Assembly (NCBI GenBank): GCA_003248565.1
Contig: QFOV01000166.1
Coordinates: forward strand, 1 to 7,420
Source of the DNA: Stenotrophomonas sp.
Lineage (GTDB): Bacteria; Pseudomonadota; Gammaproteobacteria; Xanthomonadales; Xanthomonadaceae
Direction: 5' to 3'
Length of the DNA stretch: 7,420 bases
The position numbers and the translations under genes were made by a program. Position 1 is the first letter of the stretch. Each line of letters starts with the position of its first letter. Below are positions 4,795-7,420 of this stretch, one piece after another. The notes beneath the pieces are model-generated. The model did not search any database and had not been told where the DNA came from. It worked only from the letters and a program-made list of their open reading frames with translations.

Positions 4795-6990
4795 ATGCCT
4801 GACTGCCCCACCCTGCGCCTTGCCCTGCCGGTGCCCCTGCCACAGCTGTTCGACTACCTGCCTCCGGTCGGCAGCCCCGCGCCCGAGGTTGGTGATGTGG
4901 GACGTCGGTTGCGGGTGCCATTTGGTCCGCGCGAGCTGGTCGGGGTAGTCGAGGCCATCGGCCACAGCGATGACCCGGCGACCTTGCGACCGGCCCTGCA
5001 ATGGCTGGATGACGCCGCGCTGATCGGTGGTGAGCTCAGCGCCTCGCTGCGCTGGCTGGCGCGCTACACCCACGCCCCACTGGGCGAGGTGATCGCCACC
5101 GCGCTGCCAGCGCCCCTGCGCCGCGGCGAGCCGCTGGCCGATACCCACGGCTGGGCCTGGGAACTGACCGAGTCAGGCCGCGCCGGTTACGCGCGTCTGC
5201 GCAGCGGTACCCGCCCGCAGCGCCTGGCCTCGCTGTTGCTCGACGGTCCCGTCAATGAAGACCTGCTGGACGATCAGCTGGAGGACTGGCGCAGTGCCGC
5301 CCGCGCGCTGTCGAAGCGTGAACATGCGCGACGGATCGAAGTTGCTGCGGTGATTCCGCAGCCGCGCATCGTCGCCGGCCCGGTGCCCAACCCGCAGCAG
5401 CAAGAAGCGATCGACGCGCTGCAGGCGGCCGAGGGTTTCCAGCCCTTCCTGCTCGATGGCGTCACCGGCAGCGGCAAGACCGAGGTCTACCTGCAGGCCA
5501 TCTGCCATTGCCTGCAGCAAGGCAAGCAGGCGTTGGTGCTGGTACCGGAGATCGGCCTGACCCCGCAGACCCTGCACCGTTTCCGCAGCCGTCTGGGCAT
5601 TCCAGTGCATGCGCTGCATTCGGGCTTGAACGACAACGAACGTGCACGCGTCTGGGCCGCCGCCTCGCGCGGTGAAGCACGGGTGATCGTCGGTACCCGT
5701 TCGGCGATTTTCACACCACTGCCGCAGGCCGGCCTGATCGTCATCGACGAAGAGCATGACGGCAGCTACAAGCAGCAGGACGGCATCCGTTACCACGCAC
5801 GCGATTTCGCCATGGTGCGCGGCAAGGCACTGAATGTGCCGGTGGTGCTGGGCAGTGCGACGCCATCATTGGAATCCCTGCACAACGCACGCAGCGGTCG
5901 CTACACGCATCTGCGCCTGCAGCAGCGTGCCGGTGATGCCAAGCCGCCGGGCGTGCGCGTGTTCGACGTGCGCAAGCGGCCGCTGCAGGATGGCCTGTCA
6001 CCGGAAGTGCTGGTCGGCATCGAGCAGCACCTGAAGGCCGGCAGCCAGGTGTTGGTGTTCAAGAACCGCCGCGGCTACGCGCCGGTGCTGCTCTGCCATG
6101 ACTGCGGCTGGACCGCGCCGTGCAAACGCTGCAGCACGCCGCTGCACAAGACGCCAATGACCGTGCACGGTGGCGGCCGTCGCCTGCAATGCCACCACTG
6201 CGGCGCGCGCCAGCCGGTGCCGCTGGCCTGCCCGGATTGCGCCAGCCTGGCGCTGCAGCCGCAGGGCATTGGTACCGAGCGCCTGGAAGAACGCCTGCTG
6301 CAGTTGTTCCCCGACTACCCGGTGCTGCGCATCGACCGCAGCACCACCGCCCGCCGCGATGCACTGGAACAGACACTGGCGACGCTGGGCGATCAACCCG
6401 GCATCCTGGTCGGCACGCAGATCCTGGCCAAGGGCCACGACCTGCCGAAGCTGACCCTGGTGGTCGTGGTCGGCATCGATGAAGGCCTGTTCTCGGCCGA
6501 CTTCCGCGCCAGCGAAAAACTGGCGCAGCAGCTGATCCAGGTCGCCGGCCGCGCCGGTCGCGCGGAACGCCCCGGCGAGGTCTGGCTGCAGACCCACCAT
6601 CCGGACAATGCGCTGCTGCATACGCTGGTCAACGGTGGCTACCACGCCTTCGCCGATGCCGAACTGCTGCAGCGTGAGGCCGCTGGATTTCCCCCATTCG
6701 CACACATGGCCATGCTACGTGCCGAGGCAAAGCAGGTGGAGCAGGCCAATGAATTCCTCGCCGCGCTCAAGCACCTGCTTCCCAAACAGAACGACCTTGA
6801 ACGCTTTGGACCGATGCCAGCACCGATGCCACGCCGTGCTGGCTTCCAGCGCACGCAGTTGCTGTTGTCGGCCGGGCAGCGGCGCCCCTTGCACGCAGCG
6901 CTGGATGGCTTGATGGCGCAGGCCTATGGCCTGCCGCAGGCGCGCCGCGTGCGCTGGTCGCTGGATGTGGACCCGATGGATCTGTACTGA
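4795..6990 (+). CDS. priA: Primosomal protein N', replication-restart helicase PriA
   Basis: PriA is a cytosolic 3'-to-5' superfamily 2 helicase that recognises stalled forks and D-loops and starts reloading of the replicative helicase. The 731 residues match the E. coli length (732). In order: an N-terminal 3'-end-binding domain from the very start (LRLALPVPLPQLFDYLPP), Walker A TGSGKT at 224-229 (lysine K228), DEEH at 318-321 with the following GSYKQQD aromatic-rich loop, and SATPSLES near residue 355. The zinc-binding insert has eight cysteines, C434, C437, C443, C446, C466, C469, C479 and C482. Then come GTQILAKGHD and QVAGRAGRAERPG, the late helicase motifs, and the C-terminal domain. 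All key residues are present, so the enzyme should be active. It is divergent from the sigma-like operon and convergent with the serine hydrolase gene. Confidence 0.98.
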   Translation: MPDCPTLRLALPVPLPQLFDYLPPVGSPAPEVGDVGRRLRVPFGPRELVGVVEAIGHSDDPATLRPALQWLDDAALIGGELSASLRWLARYTHAPLGEVIATALPAPLRRGEPLADTHGWAWELTESGRAGYARLRSGTRPQRLASLLLDGPVNEDLLDDQLEDWRSAARALSKREHARRIEVAAVIPQPRIVAGPVPNPQQQEAIDALQAAEGFQPFLLDGVTGSGKTEVYLQAICHCLQQGKQALVLVPEIGLTPQTLHRFRSRLGIPVHALHSGLNDNERARVWAAASRGEARVIVGTRSAIFTPLPQAGLIVIDEEHDGSYKQQDGIRYHARDFAMVRGKALNVPVVLGSATPSLESLHNARSGRYTHLRLQQRAGDAKPPGVRVFDVRKRPLQDGLSPEVLVGIEQHLKAGSQVLVFKNRRGYAPVLLCHDCGWTAPCKRCSTPLHKTPMTVHGGGRRLQCHHCGARQPVPLACPDCASLALQPQGIGTERLEERLLQLFPDYPVLRIDRSTTARRDALEQTLATLGDQPGILVGTQILAKGHDLPKLTLVVVVGIDEGLFSADFRASEKLAQQLIQVAGRAGRAERPGEVWLQTHHPDNALLHTLVNGGYHAFADAELLQREAAGFPPFAHMAMLRAEAKQVEQANEFLAALKHLLPKQNDLERFGPMPAPMPRRAGFQRTQLLLSAGQRRPLHAALDGLMAQAYGLPQARRVRWSLDVDPMDLY

Positions 6991-7001
6991 TCTCGTGCTT
7001 T

Positions 7002-7026
7002 GTGGGAGCGGCCCGAGCCGCGAAGC
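7002..7026 (+). repeat. REP-like palindromic element
   Basis: GTGGGAGCGGC, a CCGA loop and GCCGCGAAGC form a REP-type unit: a GTGGGAG head followed by a 5-bp GCGGC/GCCGC stem (7008-7012 and 7017-7021). This resembles the common REP elements of Pseudomonas and Xanthomonas. It begins 11 nt after the priA stop and differs from the SMAG copies that follow. Confidence 0.55.
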
Positions 7027-7046
7027 TGAAAATGCACGTGATCCCG

Positions 7047-7069
7047 GTAGAGCCGAGCCATGCTCGGCT
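7047..7069 (+). repeat. SMAG palindromic repeat, copy 1
   Basis: GTAG at 7047-7050 is followed by AGCCGAGC, loop CAT and GCTCGGCT, an 8-bp perfect stem (7051-7058 and 7062-7069). The GTAG head and palindrome match the Stenotrophomonas SMAG family. This copy is in plus orientation and pairs head-to-head with copy 2. Confidence 0.85.
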
Positions 7070-7072
7070 GGA

Positions 7073-7088
7073 GCTTTACCGGTAAAGC
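7073..7088. repeat. 16-bp perfect palindrome at the centre of the SMAG dimer
   Basis: GCTTTACCGGTAAAGC is its own reverse complement. It lies exactly between SMAG copies 1 and 2, so that 7047-7114 as a whole forms two 34-nt arms with 30 of 34 positions paired. Confidence 0.85.
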
Positions 7089-7091
7089 CTC

Positions 7092-7114
7092 TGCCGAGCA
7101 TGGCTCGGCACTAC
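7092..7114 (-). repeat. SMAG palindromic repeat, copy 2
   Basis: TGCCGAGC, loop ATG and GCTCGGCA (8-bp stem, 7092-7110) are followed by CTAC at 7111-7114, which is GTAG on the minus strand. It has the opposite orientation to copy 1 and differs from it at the outermost stem pair (T-A instead of A-T). Confidence 0.85.
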
Positions 7115-7138
7115 GTTGGGGTCTACTGGTGAAGCCCC

Positions 7139-7161
7139 TGCCGAGCATGGCTCGGCACTAC
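7139..7161 (-). repeat. SMAG palindromic repeat, copy 3
   Basis: Identical to copy 2 over the stem, loop and CTAC tail, with 47 bp from start to start. It is preceded by CCCC, as is copy 4. Confidence 0.85.
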
Positions 7162-7162
7162 A

Positions 7163-7182
7163 GGGCATTGCTTGGAATGCCC
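7163..7182. repeat. Small hairpin between SMAG copies 3 and 4
   Basis: GGGCATT (7163-7169) and AATGCCC (7176-7182) form a perfect 7-bp stem around a 6-nt loop. It fills almost all of the 22-nt spacer between the two SMAG units. Confidence 0.65.
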
Positions 7183-7183
7183 C

Positions 7184-7206
7184 TGCCGAGCATGGCTCGG
7201 CACTAC
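7184..7206 (-). repeat. SMAG palindromic repeat, copy 4
   Basis: Identical to copies 2 and 3, starting 45 bp after copy 3. It ends 4 nt before the stop codon position of the convergent serine hydrolase gene, so it would lie immediately in the 3' untranslated region of that transcript. Confidence 0.85.
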
Positions 7207-7210
7207 GCTG

Positions 7211-7420
7211 CTATCTGTAGAAGTCGGCAATCTGATCGGTGAACTGCTGCGGGTTGGCACCTACAAGGTTGGTCAGCACCACCACCGCCAGGCCTTCGTC
7301 CGGGTAAATCACGAACGCCGCCCGCGCACCGCCGAAGCTGCTGATCTGGCGCTTTCCTGTCGGCCCCGATACCGGCCAGCCCGCGGCCCAATCACCTTCA
7401 CTGCCATCGTTCAGACGCTC
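7211..7420 (-). CDS. Serine hydrolase, beta-lactamase family, C-terminal fragment
   Basis: This is the last 69 codons of a minus-strand gene, with TAG at 7213-7211; the rest lies beyond the window. The sequence reads ISSFGGARAAFVIYPDEGLA followed by VVVLTNLVGANPQQ. This glycine-pair turn, then a beta strand, YP-D/E-G, and a hydrophobic strand ending in LTN, is the usual C-terminus of penicillin-binding-protein-like serine hydrolases (class C beta-lactamase fold, Pfam Beta-lactamase). The catalytic SxxK and YxN motifs would be upstream and cannot be checked. Substrate and cell location are unknown. It is convergent with priA, and the SMAG cluster lies between the two 3' ends. Confidence 0.85.
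   Translation of the reverse strand, partial: ERLNDGSEGDWAAGWPVSGPTGKRQISSFGGARAAFVIYPDEGLAVVVLTNLVGANPQQFTDQIADFYR

Noticed and set aside
4611..4802. Small plus-strand open frame overlapping the priA start
   Set aside because: It runs through the DnaA boxes, has no ribosome binding site and has no recognisable product.
5998..6705. Open frame of 235 codons antisense to priA
   Set aside because: It lies wholly within the helicase and zinc-binding part of priA, and its sequence is a composition artefact without motifs.
7047..7206. CRISPR-like array
   Set aside because: The repeats are palindromic 23-mers in both orientations with 22-24 nt or palindromic spacers, few in number, and no cas genes. 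They fit SMAG elements.
7060..7242. Small open frame through the SMAG cluster with a repeated peptide
   Set aside because: The repeated peptide (PLPSMARHY) is just the translation of the repeated palindromes; there is no start signal and no conserved context.

Overview
The window looks like chromosomal DNA of a high-GC gammaproteobacterium of the Xanthomonadaceae, most likely Stenotrophomonas (S. maltophilia group). The best pointer is a cluster of short palindromes flanked by GTAG, with core TGCCGAGCCATGCTCGGCA, which matches the SMAG (Stenotrophomonas maltophilia GTAG) repeat family. The gene content is ordinary housekeeping and accessory chromosome. I see no phage, plasmid, IS, CRISPR, tRNA or rRNA.

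Layout. A leftward (minus-strand) block fills positions 1-4373. In the direction of transcription it holds a membrane protein that looks like a degenerate ECF sigma factor joined to a one-pass membrane domain (4373-3357), a small exported DUF3106-type protein overlapping its 3' end (3370-2804), a NorM-like MATE multidrug/cation antiporter (2662-1298), and signal peptide peptidase SppA (1227 to beyond position 1). The SppA reading frame leaves the window three residues after its catalytic serine. A divergent gap of about 420 bp (4374-4794) separates this block from priA, the primosomal replication-restart helicase (4795-6990, plus strand). After priA come one REP-like element and four SMAG palindromes. 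Then comes the 3' end of a convergent minus-strand serine hydrolase of the beta-lactamase family (7420-7211).

The part most worth a second look is the divergent gap. It carries a segment of about 65 bp that is 78% A+T, with a perfect match to the IHF consensus and a helically phased TTATTGA repeat. About 70 bp further on are two perfect DnaA boxes (TTATCCACA) arranged as a 10-bp inverted repeat with a 5-bp spacer. A separate 13-bp hairpin lies on the other side. These are parts normally seen in replication origins or DnaA-controlled promoters, and here they sit directly upstream of the restart helicase gene. The main oriC of this family is expected next to dnaA, so DnaA-dependent regulation or DnaA titration is the more cautious reading.

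A second point of interest is the 338-residue protein at 4373-3357. Its N-terminal half reads like a decayed sigma factor. Its C-terminal half resembles the small membrane protein (DUF3619-like) that, as I recall, sits between the sigma gene and DUF3106 in other proteobacteria. This suggests that two neighbouring regulatory genes have become one.
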